A stretch of 64,000 nt of DNA, from the NCBI GenBank assembly GCA_028023455.1, contig JAQFVV010006275.1, positions 124,001-188,000 of the forward strand, read 5' to 3'. Below are positions 24,137 to 38,289 of the stretch, one piece after another; positions within the stretch are counted from its first letter, which is position 1; each line of letters opens with the position of its first letter. The DNA is from Epiperipatus broadwayi (lineage: Eukaryota; Onychophora; Udeonychophora; Euonychophora; Peripatidae). Position numbers and translations under genes: made by a program. Under the pieces are notes generated by a model. That model did not search any database, was not told the origin of the DNA, and saw nothing but the letters and a program-made list of their open reading frames with translations.

Positions 24137-26297
24137 TTCTTCTTCTTCTTCTTCTTCTTCTTCTTCTTCTTCTTCTTCTTCTTCTTCTTCTTCTTCTTCT
24201 TCTTCTTCTTCTTCTTCTTCTTCTTCTTCTTCTTCTTCTTCTTCTTCTTCTTCTTCTTCTTCTTCTTCTTCTTCTTCTTCTTCTTCTTCTTCTTCTTCTT
24301 CTTCTTCTTCTTCTTCTTCTTCTTCTTCTTCTTCTTCTTCTTCTTCTTCTTCTTCTTCTTCTTCTTCTTCTTCTTCTTCTTCTTCTTCTTCTTCTTCTTC
24401 TTCTTCTTCTTCTTCTTCTTCTTCTTCTTCTTCTTCTTCTTCTTCTTCTTCTTCTTCTTCTTCTTCTTCTTCTTCTTCTTCTTCTTCTTCTTCTTCTTCT
24501 TCTTCTTCTTCTTCTTCTTCTTCTTCTTCTTCTTCTTCTTCTTCTTCTTCTTCTTCTTCTTCTTCTTCTTCTTCTTCTTCTTCTTCTTCTTCTTCTTCTT
24601 CTTCTTCTTCTTCTTCTTCTTCTTCTTCTTCTTCTTCTTCTTCTTCTTCTTCTTCTTCTTCTTCTTCTTCTTCTTCTTCTTCTTCTTCTTCTTCTTCTTC
24701 TTCTTCTTCTTCTTCTTCTTCTTCTTCTTCTTCTTCTTCTTCTTCTTCTTCTTCTTCTTCTTCTTCTTCTTCTTCTTCTTCTTCTTCTTCTTCTTCTTCT
24801 TCTTCTTCTTCTTCTTCTTCTTCTTCTTCTTCTTCTTCTTCTTCTTCTTCTTCTTCTTCTTCTTCTTCTTCTTCTTCTTCTTCTTCTTCTTCTTCTTCTT
24901 CTTCTTCTTCTTCTTCTTCTTCTTCTTCTTCTTCTTCTTCTTCTTCTTCTTCTTCTTCTTCTTCTTCTTCTTCTTCTTCTTCTTCTTCTTCTTCTTCTTC
25001 TTCTTCTTCTTCTTCTTCTTCTTCTTCTTCTTCTTCTTCTTCTTCTTCTTCTTCTTCTTCTTCTTCTTCTTCTTCTTCTTCTTCTTCTTCTTCTTCTTCT
25101 TCTTCTTCTTCTTCTTCTTCTTCTTCTTCTTCTTCTTCTTCTTCTTCTTCTTCTTCTTCTTCTTCTTCTTCTTCTTCTTCTTCTTCTTCTTCTTCTTCTT
25201 CTTCTTCTTCTTCTTCTTCTTCTTCTTCTTCTTCTTCTTCTTCTTCTTCTTCTTCTTCTTCTTCTTCTTCTTCTTCTTCTTCTTCTTCTTCTTCTTCTTC
25301 TTCTTCTTCTTCTTCTTCTTCTTCTTCTTCTTCTTCTTCTTCTTCTTCTTCTTCTTCTTCTTCTTCTTCTTCTTCTTCTTCTTCTTCTTCTTCTTCTTCT
25401 TCTTCTTCTTCTTCTTCTTCTTCTTCTTCTTCTTCTTCTTCTTCTTCTTCTTCTTCTTCTTCTTCTTCTTCTTCTTCTTCTTCTTCTTCTTCTTCTTCTT
25501 CTTCTTCTTCTTCTTCTTCTTCTTCTTCTTCTTCTTCTTCTTCTTCTTCTTCTTCTTCTTCTTCTTCTTCTTCTTCTTCTTCTTCTTCTTCTTCTTCTTC
25601 TTCTTCTTCTTCTTCTTCTTCTTCTTCTTCTTCTTCTTCTTCTTCTTCTTCTTCTTCTTCTTCTTCTTCTTCTTCTTCTTCTTCTTCTTCTTCTTCTTCT
25701 TCTTCTTCTTCTTCTTCTTCTTCTTCTTCTTCTTCTTCTTCTTCTTCTTCTTCTTCTTCTTCTTCTTCTTCTTCTTCTTCTTCTTCTTCTTCTTCTTCTT
25801 CTTCTTCTTCTTCTTCTTCTTCTTCTTCTTCTTCTTCTTCTTCTTCTTCTTCTTCTTCTTCTTCTTCTTCTTCTTCTTCTTCTTCTTCTTCTTCTTCTTC
25901 TTCTTCTTCTTCTTCTTCTTCTTCTTCTTCTTCTTCTTCTTCTTCTTCTTCTTCTTCTTCTTCTTCTTCTTCTTCTTCTTCTTCTTCTTCTTCTTCTTCT
26001 TCTTCTTCTTCTTCTTCTTCTTCTTCTTCTTCTTCTTCTTCTTCTTCTTCTTCTTCTTCTTCTTCTTCTTCTTCTTCTTCTTCTTCTTCTTCTTCTTCTT
26101 CTTCTTCTTCTTCTTCTTCTTCTTCTTCTTCTTCTTCTTCTTCTTCTTCTTCTTCTTCTTCTTCTTCTTCTTCTTCTTCTTCTTCTTCTTCTTCTTCTTC
26201 TTCTTCTTCTTCTTCTTCTTCTTCTTCTTCTTCTTCTTCTTCTTCTTCTTCTTCTTCTTCTTCTTCTTCTTCTTCTTCTTCTTCTTCTTCTTCTTCT
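24137..26297. repeat. Giant uninterrupted TTC/GAA microsatellite, about 720 copies
   Basis: From about 24137 to 26297 every base follows the TTC (CTT) period with no substitution or phase slip visible across 36 consecutive 60-base lines. It starts in a degenerate CTCCTCCTCTTCTTC lead-in and ends sharply at GATTATTATGATGAT. The plus strand is pure pyrimidine, so the tract can form triplex (H-) DNA. If the flanking gene is transcribed left to right, its RNA carries UUC repeats, a sequence type bound by pyrimidine-tract proteins. The apparent poly-serine frame across it is not a gene. Confidence 0.97.
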
Positions 26298-26313
26298 GAT
26301 TATTATGATGATT

Positions 26314-26346
<33 letters not shown>
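26298..26346. repeat. GAT/TGA repeat joining the TTC tract to a LINE 3' end
   Basis: GATTATTATGATGATTATG followed by an uninterrupted GAT run. On the minus strand this is an ATC-type tail directly following GGTGACGCTGTC. It lies where the 3' tail of the minus-strand LINE would end. Confidence 0.8.
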
Positions 26347-26347
<1 letters not shown>

Positions 26348-26627
26348 CAGCGTCACCGGCGATAACGATGTTTTAAATGTTTCAAAGCAAAACTTTATTG
26401 AGTCTAAAAAGTTACAGAGTCACATATAGTACTATATTGATTTGTTACAAATGCAAAACAAATTACAACAACTTTTAGTATATAAGTCTTGATCAATTCT
26501 GCATACTTTCTTTCTTGGTTTTTAAATTTGGTCTTTTATTTAGTTCAGTTTATGCTTGCATCTCTTTGAAGTTGGAAAATAGCTGATGTTGAAAAATGTC
26601 ATCATCTATCATATTAGACTTTATATT

Positions 26628-27313
26628 TTATAGACTGGATCTTTGTTTCAAGTGTGACCATGTGGCTGCAAACACATCTGGTTGAGCTAGGATGCTGTCT
26701 CTTTTTCTGAACAGTTCGAGTTTTATTGAATATGTTGCTGGGTGGCGTCGAGGGTTATTAGAAAGTGCAAAAGTGCATCTGGTACACCAGTAGGCATAAA
26801 GGCTATATGTTGCTGCATGAATAGCAGGGATGTTGGCTTTTTTAAATGTATTTATTATTTCATCAATTGAAATGATAGCCTTTCTGTATGTGGTAAACAT
26901 TGTGTAACGTATTGTTTCTAGTGCACTGCAGGAATGAAGAAAATGATCTTGTGTCTCTTCTTTTCTATGACATAGCCCACACATGGAGTCTATATTTGTG
27001 TAGAATCTACGAAATCTGAGGAAATGTGTGTCGGTAGAGCATTAAGATTAAGCTTAAGTAGAAAATCAAATAATTTTGGTTCTAATGACTATTTTCTGAA
27101 TTGTTGCAGTAGTTGCCTGTTGTCTATCCCAAGAACTGATGGATGTAGATTAGGTGTCTGGTTTGGGTTTAGTATATTATAAATGTCCCAGTATGTATAC
27201 TTGTTGTCATTATTGAGTGATATTTTGTTGTATATTGGCTTGAGTTCTTCAATCAGTGTGGATATATATCCATATGAAGGGGTGGTCTGTCTGTGGGTAT
27301 TATGCCAATGCAC
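26628..27313 (-). pseudogene. LINE polyprotein C-terminus (zf-RVT-like)
   Basis: The 118-residue piece at 26628-26984 starts with CGLCHRKEETQDHFLHSC. This is a Cys-x2-Cys-x8-His-x4-Cys knuckle of the kind found after the reverse transcriptase in several LINE clades, where it aids template binding. An arginine-rich, tryptophan-containing tail follows (YWCTRCTFALSNNPRRHP). The 74-residue piece at 27089-27313 lies just upstream in another frame, so at least one frameshift separates them. The catalytic reverse-transcriptase part is absent. Confidence 0.65.
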
Positions 27314-27385
27314 ACTCCAGGTCTGGAAATCTTTTTATGGTTGCTGTTATTAGATTTACTGATTTCTGTGTGTAAAAACATTGAT

Positions 27386-27681
27386 TGTATGAAGTCCAAG
27401 TCCATTGCTATGTGGTGATCTGCTCAGATTTGTGTAATATGCTGATGCATTGCAGTGAAACTTTTTATATAATAATTTCTGTAGGCTTTCTATATCATAA
27501 TTTCTGCGAGCTTAGTGCTTTCAGAGTTTTGTTACTCTACAATCATAGCCTCTTTAGGTTATCAATGTCTTTATATGAAAATGTATGTAAAACTATTTTT
27601 TATATCATCCATTTTCTGAAAATGGCAAAACAAGTGTCTTTTCTATTTATTGAGTTGATGTCACTGGTAATAAAACAAGCT
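27386..27681. other. Junction sequence between LINE and Penelope remnants
   Basis: Open for a long way in one plus frame but without any recognisable motif. I regard that frame as chance; the stretch is unassigned. Confidence 0.35.
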
Positions 27682-28088
27682 ATATGTTGTACTTGGTATA
27701 TCCAGATATTTCACCTGTTGTGTCTTCCCATTCAATTTTTAATGTTAAAAGTGACTGTTTTAAATTCATTTTTGATTTCATTGATGACTTCTGCCTTAGC
27801 AGCCACAAACAGATCATCCAAGAATGGATGGCCAATGGGCCTACCAATTAGTGGAATCATTGCAGCATTATGATAAATCATTATGAGGAGCACATTTTGC
27901 CAAATTATGAGAATACCACACAATTCAAAATTTATACCAGATGTGTTGATGATCTGTTTGTGGCTGCTAAGGCAGAAATCATCAATGAAATCAAAAACGA
28001 ATTACAAAACAAGTCACTTTTAACATTAAACATTTAATGGGAAGACACTAACAAACAAGTGAAATATCTGGTTGTACAAGTACGACAT
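27682..28088. repeat. Inverted duplication of the Penelope VDD region
   Basis: 27682-27818 is an inverted copy of 27948-28088. For example GCCACAAACAGATCATC at 27802-27818 faces GATGATCTGTTTGTGGC at 27948-27964. The similarity runs outward past GTGAAATATCTGG. The 129-bp spacer holds the GLP motif region. The two arms have diverged by scattered changes, so the duplication is not an assembly artefact of identical sequence. Confidence 0.85.
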
Positions 28089-28790
28089 GAAAATACATAC
28101 CTGAATTATAATATGATACTCAAACCTTTTGAAGTAAGAGGCCACATTCAAACCAACTCTAACACACCCATCAACCATAAACTAGCAGGCCTTATATCTT
28201 TTCTCCACAGAAACCAGCAATTGTGCAAGTTCAAAGCCAATAAAAAATTAAATTTAGCAATGTGCAGAAAGGATTTATTAAATATAGTTTTTAAACAGAG
28301 CATTGGGTCAACATGAAGATCATATGGTTTTAAACAAAATGACCAACAATGCAGTCAAATGTGGATGGACAGAGGCTATTATTGCCATACATACCAAACA
28401 TGCACAAAAAATGTTTAATTTTAGAGGCTTTCAGTTGTGCTTTCATACCCCTCCTAGTTCCAACAAACTAGTCAATAACACAAAAGACTGATTAACTCTT
28501 ACTCCAACTCTGCAACTGGTCTACAATATTTTATGCTCTGACAAAAATTGTAAAGCCTTAAACTATAGGGAAACCAAAACAACACTGGAAGCTAGATTAT
28601 CTCAAGATAAATACTCATATCTAAGGCACAGTCCGATCCAGCACACAATTCCATTTCCGCATAGCACCAAAAGCTTGCAGGACATCCATGCGAACCACAA
28701 ATAATCAGCTTAGTCTGCAGAGAGGGAAACAATTTGAGAAGAAAGATAAAAGAGGCCTGCTTTATTGCAATAGACAGCAACACTATTAAC
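27682..28790 (+). mobile_element. Decayed Penelope-like element with inverted 5' duplication
   Basis: Plus-strand pieces correspond in order to a Penelope-type reverse transcriptase. NGWPMGLPISGIIAAL (27825-27872) is the fingers/palm GLP motif. CVDDLFVAAKAE (about 27945-27980) is the catalytic VDD box. VKYLVVQVRHEN and LKPFEVRGHIQTNSNTPINH (28059-28316) are thumb. VYNILCSDKNCKALNY then ETKTTLEARLSQDK (about 28521-28615) resembles the GIY-YIG endonuclease that terminates this class. Every block has a counterpart in the minus-strand element at 52220-53965. Stops and frameshifts abound. Left of 27819 the sequence turns back on itself (see inverted repeat). Confidence 0.8.
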
Positions 28791-29797
28791 AGAAAAGAAA
28801 TGTTATTCTGTATTCAGAAAATAGAATACTTGAACTTTGCATAGATTTGCATAACATTAGATAATCAGTTACTTCACAAAGAGCTATGATTATGAGAGCC
28901 ATGACTCTCAAAATTGCTCAGCCTATGGTTTAATAAAATATTAAATATTAGCTTTGTGTTTATGTCTTTATTTATCCAGAATAGATTTTTTTTTACAAAT
29001 ATGATCTTTAACAGATTAGATTTAGGGATATTCACTGTGTGAATCATGGTATGCATGCACTTATAATGCTTTATCATGGAAAAGTTCTAAGTAAAATGAA
29101 TAACAAAAGATGAATTAAAATTCATTGAGAACACTTTTGTTTATATTTCTGTAAGTTATAATCTGGTATTTCATATGTAAATTATAATATTGTCTACATG
29201 TATAAATGTAATCACTTTTTGTTAACAATGATCAGACAAATATAATTATAACTATAGGATGATTTGATTTTATACTTCTGATTTTAATTGGTTATTGCTT
29301 GATTATATTGTAGCTGAAATTTCGTTAGATTATTTTACAGAAAAATCCTTTATATTTCAATGTTTACACATATTTTAACAAGCTGAGAATCTATCAGGAA
29401 CCTTTAGTCATTAAATCCACCATCTTCCACTGCACTGAACATATCAGAATTTCATCATGTTTTCAATTCTGTGTTTATAGATATTAACTTCACACAATTG
29501 GCATATATTGTTGCTTATGTAGTTAATATAGAGTGTTAATAGTCATTTAATAGACTTTTATAATTAAAATCTCAAGATGCAACTATAATAGACTGAGTCA
29601 GAAATAGACATTTACAATTAATATATTTATTCATTTTTTTACTGATCCACATGTATTACATTTATTATTTTATAATGATGTTGTATCTATGCTAGTTTAT
29701 AAGTTTATAATCTGTCAGATGTGTAGTAAATTCTACTTCATGTGTATTAAACTAAAAAGTAAGCCATAGATAATTTTTCTTTGAGTATGACACTTCT
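28791..29797. other. AT-rich sequence before the assembly gap
   Basis: No gene or element recognised. Confidence 0.4.
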
Positions 29798-30297
29798 NNN
29801 NNNNNNNNNNNNNNNNNNNNNNNNNNNNNNNNNNNNNNNNNNNNNNNNNNNNNNNNNNNNNNNNNNNNNNNNNNNNNNNNNNNNNNNNNNNNNNNNNNNN
29901 NNNNNNNNNNNNNNNNNNNNNNNNNNNNNNNNNNNNNNNNNNNNNNNNNNNNNNNNNNNNNNNNNNNNNNNNNNNNNNNNNNNNNNNNNNNNNNNNNNNN
30001 NNNNNNNNNNNNNNNNNNNNNNNNNNNNNNNNNNNNNNNNNNNNNNNNNNNNNNNNNNNNNNNNNNNNNNNNNNNNNNNNNNNNNNNNNNNNNNNNNNNN
30101 NNNNNNNNNNNNNNNNNNNNNNNNNNNNNNNNNNNNNNNNNNNNNNNNNNNNNNNNNNNNNNNNNNNNNNNNNNNNNNNNNNNNNNNNNNNNNNNNNNNN
30201 NNNNNNNNNNNNNNNNNNNNNNNNNNNNNNNNNNNNNNNNNNNNNNNNNNNNNNNNNNNNNNNNNNNNNNNNNNNNNNNNNNNNNNNNNNNNNNNNN
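29798..30297. other. Assembly gap, 500 N
   Basis: Exactly 500 undetermined bases, the conventional placeholder for a gap of unknown size. The true distance between flanks is not known and reading frames across it are meaningless. Confidence 0.99.
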
Positions 30298-31831
30298 GTA
30301 CATATACATATAGTATTCAATTATTTAAAAAAAAAATTTTTTTTTTTTATTCTTTTTCATACAGAGATTTATATGTATAATTTATTATTATGAATAAGCA
30401 GTTCTTTTCTTTTGTGATTTATTATATAATATTTTTTTTATTATTAAATAATATGTGTTAAATTTATTTAACTTTCATTTTGATAAAATAGAGTAAATCA
30501 GAAAAGTGTGAAATAAGGCAATCAAGATTGTTAGATTAAAAAAAAAAAAAGGAAAAATGTACACGTGTGAAACAATGAATAGATCTGTACAAACACAAAG
30601 ATGCTTTTACACTTATTTCTGATGGCTATAGATGACCAGCTTTGTTGTTTATCTGTATCTTAAAATTGTTTTCACAAAAGAGGTGCTTTGATGTAGATGA
30701 TAGCGGTCAATTATAAGTCGTCATTGATTGTGACCGTCAAACTTGTGAAGCTTTGATTTTTTTTTTAAGATAAAAAATTTCCAGATGTTTTTTCACGATA
30801 TAAACGATTAAAACAATTTTTTTTGGCAGTCAGTCTGAAATTTTTTAAAGAGGCAGTTAATGATAAATTTTTTTAAGAGTCAGTAATAAATTTCTTTAGA
30901 GAAATGATCAGTTAAATTATTATTATTATTTTGAGACTCAACTCAGTCGTCCTTCCTTGTTATAATTCTTAGGCAGAAATGTAAGCTCGAATCTTTTTTT
31001 TTAAAAAAGAGAGTGAACGTTTTAATTTTTTTTTCTCTCACTCTTTGAAAGTTAAGAAAAAAAAAGAGCAAATGAAATGTGCGTTTATATAAAGCAATTT
31101 TCAAGCAATATTAAAGAATAGGAGAGAAATGGAACAAGATTGAATTTATTATAAGCTAGTAATAATTATAAAAATGATATTAACATATTTGGTTTTGCAA
31201 AACACAATGCCTCTGCATTGCTAAACCATTTTTTCTGCTTCCTGATTAATACAGAAGAGTCAAAATCGCTGATCTGTCTACTATGAAATCATGTATCCAG
31301 TTATAACCAAAAAAAATTATAAATTTTGAAGCCAACCACCTAAGCTATATGGAATGCTTTGTTCTAGTTCATGTCTTATTAAAAGCTCATTGCCTTTCAA
31401 ACAATGGAGAAGAGGGGATAGGAGGAAGAGAAAATCCATAACAGCCATGTAGAACCAAGTTTGAAGCCATAAATCAAATTTTTGTTGATTTACCTCAATC
31501 ATCTAAAGTGTCAACAGCAATTATTTTTTTTAAAAAAGAGAAACAAGCAAATCCACCGGTACCTACTTATTCAAAGTACTTATAATAACTTTTTTTTTTT
31601 TTTTTTTTAAATGGTAGAAGGAAGCCAATCAACAGTGAATAATAATGGACTTAAAAAAAAGAAACAAGCAAAGTCAATTGATTCAGCATTATCTTAAAAG
31701 TATCTGCAATAACTTTTTTTTTTTGTTTTTGTTGTTCGTGAGCAAAGAAAAGCAGTCTAAAATTCAAATTCAGGACATTAATAAGAAGTAAAAAGTAGAC
31801 GGGTAAATATGAACTTTCTTTAACCGATTTT
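30298..31831. repeat. Homopolymer-rich stretch with short and long direct repeats
   Basis: Many A and T runs. About 30827-30902 holds three diverged copies of a roughly 28-base unit built on GTCAGT...AAATTTTTTTAA. A longer direct repeat is at 31531-31607 and 31653-31725. Both copies run from AAAAAAGAAACAAGCAAA to a word ending AATAACTTTTTTTTT, with a period of about 121 bases. Confidence 0.55.
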
Positions 31832-31865
31832 ATTAAGGTTTACTTATTAATAAGTAAACCTTAAT
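31832..31865. repeat. Perfect 34-bp palindrome
   Basis: The half-site ATTAAGGTTTACTTATT (31832-31848) is followed with no spacer by its exact reverse complement to 31865. No flanking element structure is obvious. Confidence 0.95.
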
Positions 31866-33261
31866 TTACTGGTCAAAGTAATTTTCTTTTTTGATACAGA
31901 AACATTAAAGACTTGTTTATCTATAGTTATTTGCAATATCTCACAACATAGCACAAACATAGTTTAAATCTTTAAACTTAAATTTTTCATTATTTTTTTT
32001 ATTATATATTGTAATGTTGAAATGTTTTTTTTTTTTTAATTGTTCTTCAGATGTTAATGATAATGAGCAACCTATAGATATATGCATTTATAATGTTTTT
32101 TTATTTTTATTTTATCTTGTTGCATATTAAAAAATTTAATATATGTATTTTTGGTTTTTATTTCGCTATAAGGTTGCAAAAGAGAAGAAGATATTTTTAT
32201 ATATGTGGTTTTTGGGTATACATTTTAAACATATGTTAACATTACTGAATGCGTGAATGTGTGACTGTTTATCCAAACACATCCAAGAATAGGTTATATA
32301 TATGATTAGTTTAAAATAGTAAATTAAGAGTAGGGGCATTACATTTGAATGGAAATGAAATAACATATACAAGTTACACCTGAAATTTTTATTTTAGGAT
32401 ATGATAAGTAAGAAAATTCTTGAATAAGCATTTATAGAATATGTATTTTTTTTTAATATTGATTTAAGTCATGCTTATTTTGAGATATTCAAGAAAGATG
32501 ACAAACCTATATATTAAGTTTGTTTTGCATATAATTATATAAATTTTTTTCTATTAATTTTATATAAATTTTTATATTAATCAGCCATTTATTTAATTGT
32601 CGATTTGACTTCTTAGAAAAGAAAGAAAGAGTAGTGAGTGTTAATAAAATATAATTATATATCTTAATTGGCTCCCGAGTTCTTATTAAGAATATTGTGT
32701 TTTGTTTTTTTTTTATCTTAATTCTATCATTTTAATTCAGCATCATTACTCGCAGTTATTAAATATTACTATTCGTATATATTGAGCAATCACTTGCAAA
32801 TATTAAGCGTCCGCAAAATAATAGGTAAACTAGAATGTTGATATTTAAGTATTTAAGGATTATGCTTGAGAAGGACTAAATTTTTGGATAATAATAGTCA
32901 TCAACATATGGAAAGCTAAAATTGTGTTGAGTCCATGAATTTAGATCATCTTCATCAAAGATGGATATCATGTTGTTAGTTAAAATGTTTCAAATAATAC
33001 TATATAAAAATTATGATCGCCATCAATCATCATTAATAAATTATGATCATTAAATTTAATGTTTAGCGTAATGAATATATTTTAGTAAATAGGGGTTTAT
33101 AGAAAATGGAATATTATGCAAAGAGATTCATGATGATCAATCATCACCATTAGTATTATTAAATCCCAGTATGAAATATGATAATTTTAATAGATGCCTA
33201 TAAGTTTATAAAGATGAATTTATTGTTGTGAGTTTATTGATAAGCCATGGCTGGTATCATC
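31866..33261. other. Non-coding AT-rich stretch
   Basis: A long T tract ending TTGTTCTTCAG at about 32049 looks like a splice acceptor and opens a short frame (VNDNEQPIDI). No donor follows in a usable phase, so no exon is called. Confidence 0.35.
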
Positions 33262-33339
33262 ATCACTATTATAATCATTGTTATGATATCACTATTATAA
33301 TCATTGTTATGATATCACTATTATAATCATTATTATGAT
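33262..33339. repeat. 26-bp minisatellite, three copies
   Basis: The unit ATCACTATTATAATCATTG plus TTATGAT occurs at 33262-33287, 33288-33313 and, with one substitution, 33314-33339. ATC/ATT triplets follow on its right. Confidence 0.9.
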
Positions 33340-37128
<3,789 letters not shown>

Positions 37129-38226
37129 CCAGAATTAATTATTTCTGAAAAAAAAAAATAAAAAAAAAATTATATATTGACTGTTGATCAAAAACATCAT
37201 AAAAGAACAATATAAATACTATCTAGATTTTTAAAACAATTAGATGTAATTTATGTTTTAGTGCCAGAAGAATGATTGATAAGGCAGCATTGATTTTGAA
37301 TCTCTTTTGACAAAATCATAATTAATAAAATATATTAATTATTACACAAATAATAAATCCCAATATGCTACCTTTATATTTTCATATTCAAAATCTACCA
37401 AACATTTTATGATTTTCAAATACAATGTGAAAGAAAATGTGTATATGAGCATGGAGCATGTGCAAACATGCATGTGTATGCTTCAATGTAGGAAAAATAA
37501 TATATGAAAATATGCTAAAGATGAGAGGCATTTAAATAAGATTGTATGTCAAATATGTTGGATATTGTAGCTATGTAATCATACAAGTAAACGTCTCTAT
37601 TAAACAATATACTGAATTTAAAGTTCACTTTAAGTAGTTCAAACATATAATACTTTAAGTATCAAAGTAGTATAGAAATTGTACATGATTTCATATTGCT
37701 GCTAAGAAATTATGATTTAAATTGAAATTCAAAGTACTAATAGATGAATAGTAAATAAATTTTCTACTATGCAATTATGAGCCATCATAAGATATTGAGG
37801 AGGAACATACCTCTTCATGAATAATAAAGCAAACATATATGTCATATATGTAAATATTCATGCTACAATAATTATTTCTACAAAAGGATATATCACATCC
37901 ATACATTCTATGAAAATTGTAAGCAATAACAGAACTCATTATGTGATAAATATTAGCAGAATGCAAATAAGTTTTAACACTCCACACTTCATTCTAATGT
38001 ACATATGCTTGAAAGATTCAATTTTTACACATCTTCAAATTTTGCAACTAATTTTCACTAATAATAATGTTTGTAATACGTGTTACTTTTGGCTGCTGTT
38101 TTTTATGCCTCCATAAATGGTGTTTTTTTTTACTTGTTTTGCTTCACAACTTGTCCAAAGTTTCATTTCTTTTTGTATTCAATAAATTATTTTATGGGGA
38201 AACTTGTTGTTGTTTTTGTTGTTCAG
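37129..38226. other. Non-coding stretch upstream of the possible microexon
   Basis: AT-rich with several chance frames of under 100 codons, none with recognisable content. The last 25 bases are U/G-rich (TTGTTGTTTTTGTTGTTCAG) and would serve as an acceptor tract. Confidence 0.35.
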
Positions 38227-38241
38227 ATGATTATAAAGTAG
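38227..38241 (+). CDS. Possible 15-bp microexon
   Basis: CTTGTTGTTGTTTTTGTTG then TTCAG precedes, and a perfect GTAAGT follows, enclosing ATGATTATAAAGTAG. In phase 1, matching the A left by the exon at 23052-23096, it encodes (N)DYKV and leaves one G. It is therefore phase 1-1 like the other exons. Microexons of 3-27 bases with strong sites are common in neural genes of animals. The pyrimidine/G tract and exact donor are the evidence; the tiny size makes chance a real possibility. A transcript crossing 23096, 38227 and beyond would settle it. Confidence 0.35.
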   Translation: MIIK

Positions 38242-38289
38242 GTAAGTAATATTTGATAAGTTTCATTAACAGTTAAAGCAGGTAATATT

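Larger units (their letters stand above)
26298..27385 (-). mobile_element. 3' part of a LINE with C-terminal zinc-knuckle, minus strand
   Basis: Two open pieces on the minus strand represent the C-terminal part of a non-LTR polyprotein. 27313-27089 contains MHWHNTHRQTTPSYGYIST and LNPNQTPNLHPSVLGIDN. 26984-26628 contains the zinc-knuckle. After its stop comes a 3' UTR with AATAAAGTTTTGC (about 26385-26397 on the plus strand), then a TCA/ATC tail and the TTC microsatellite. The 5' end is truncated at about 27385, where a different retroelement begins. The clade is not determined. Confidence 0.7.

Noticed and set aside
24090-26429. A 779-codon open frame, almost entirely serine, on the plus strand
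   Set aside because: It is the translation of the TTC microsatellite. No coding composition, splice or conservation evidence outside the repeat.
27385-27873. 162-codon plus-strand frame
   Set aside because: It runs across the junction of LINE and Penelope debris and mostly antisense to the inverted Penelope arm. Only its last 16 codons match a real motif (NGWPMGLPISGIIAAL).
29733-30380. Open frames of 185-199 codons on both strands around 30000
   Set aside because: They consist of the 500 N assembly gap.
32041-32100. Plus-strand exon after TTGTTCTTCAG
   Set aside because: Short hydrophilic frame looks plausible, but there is no donor in a usable phase.
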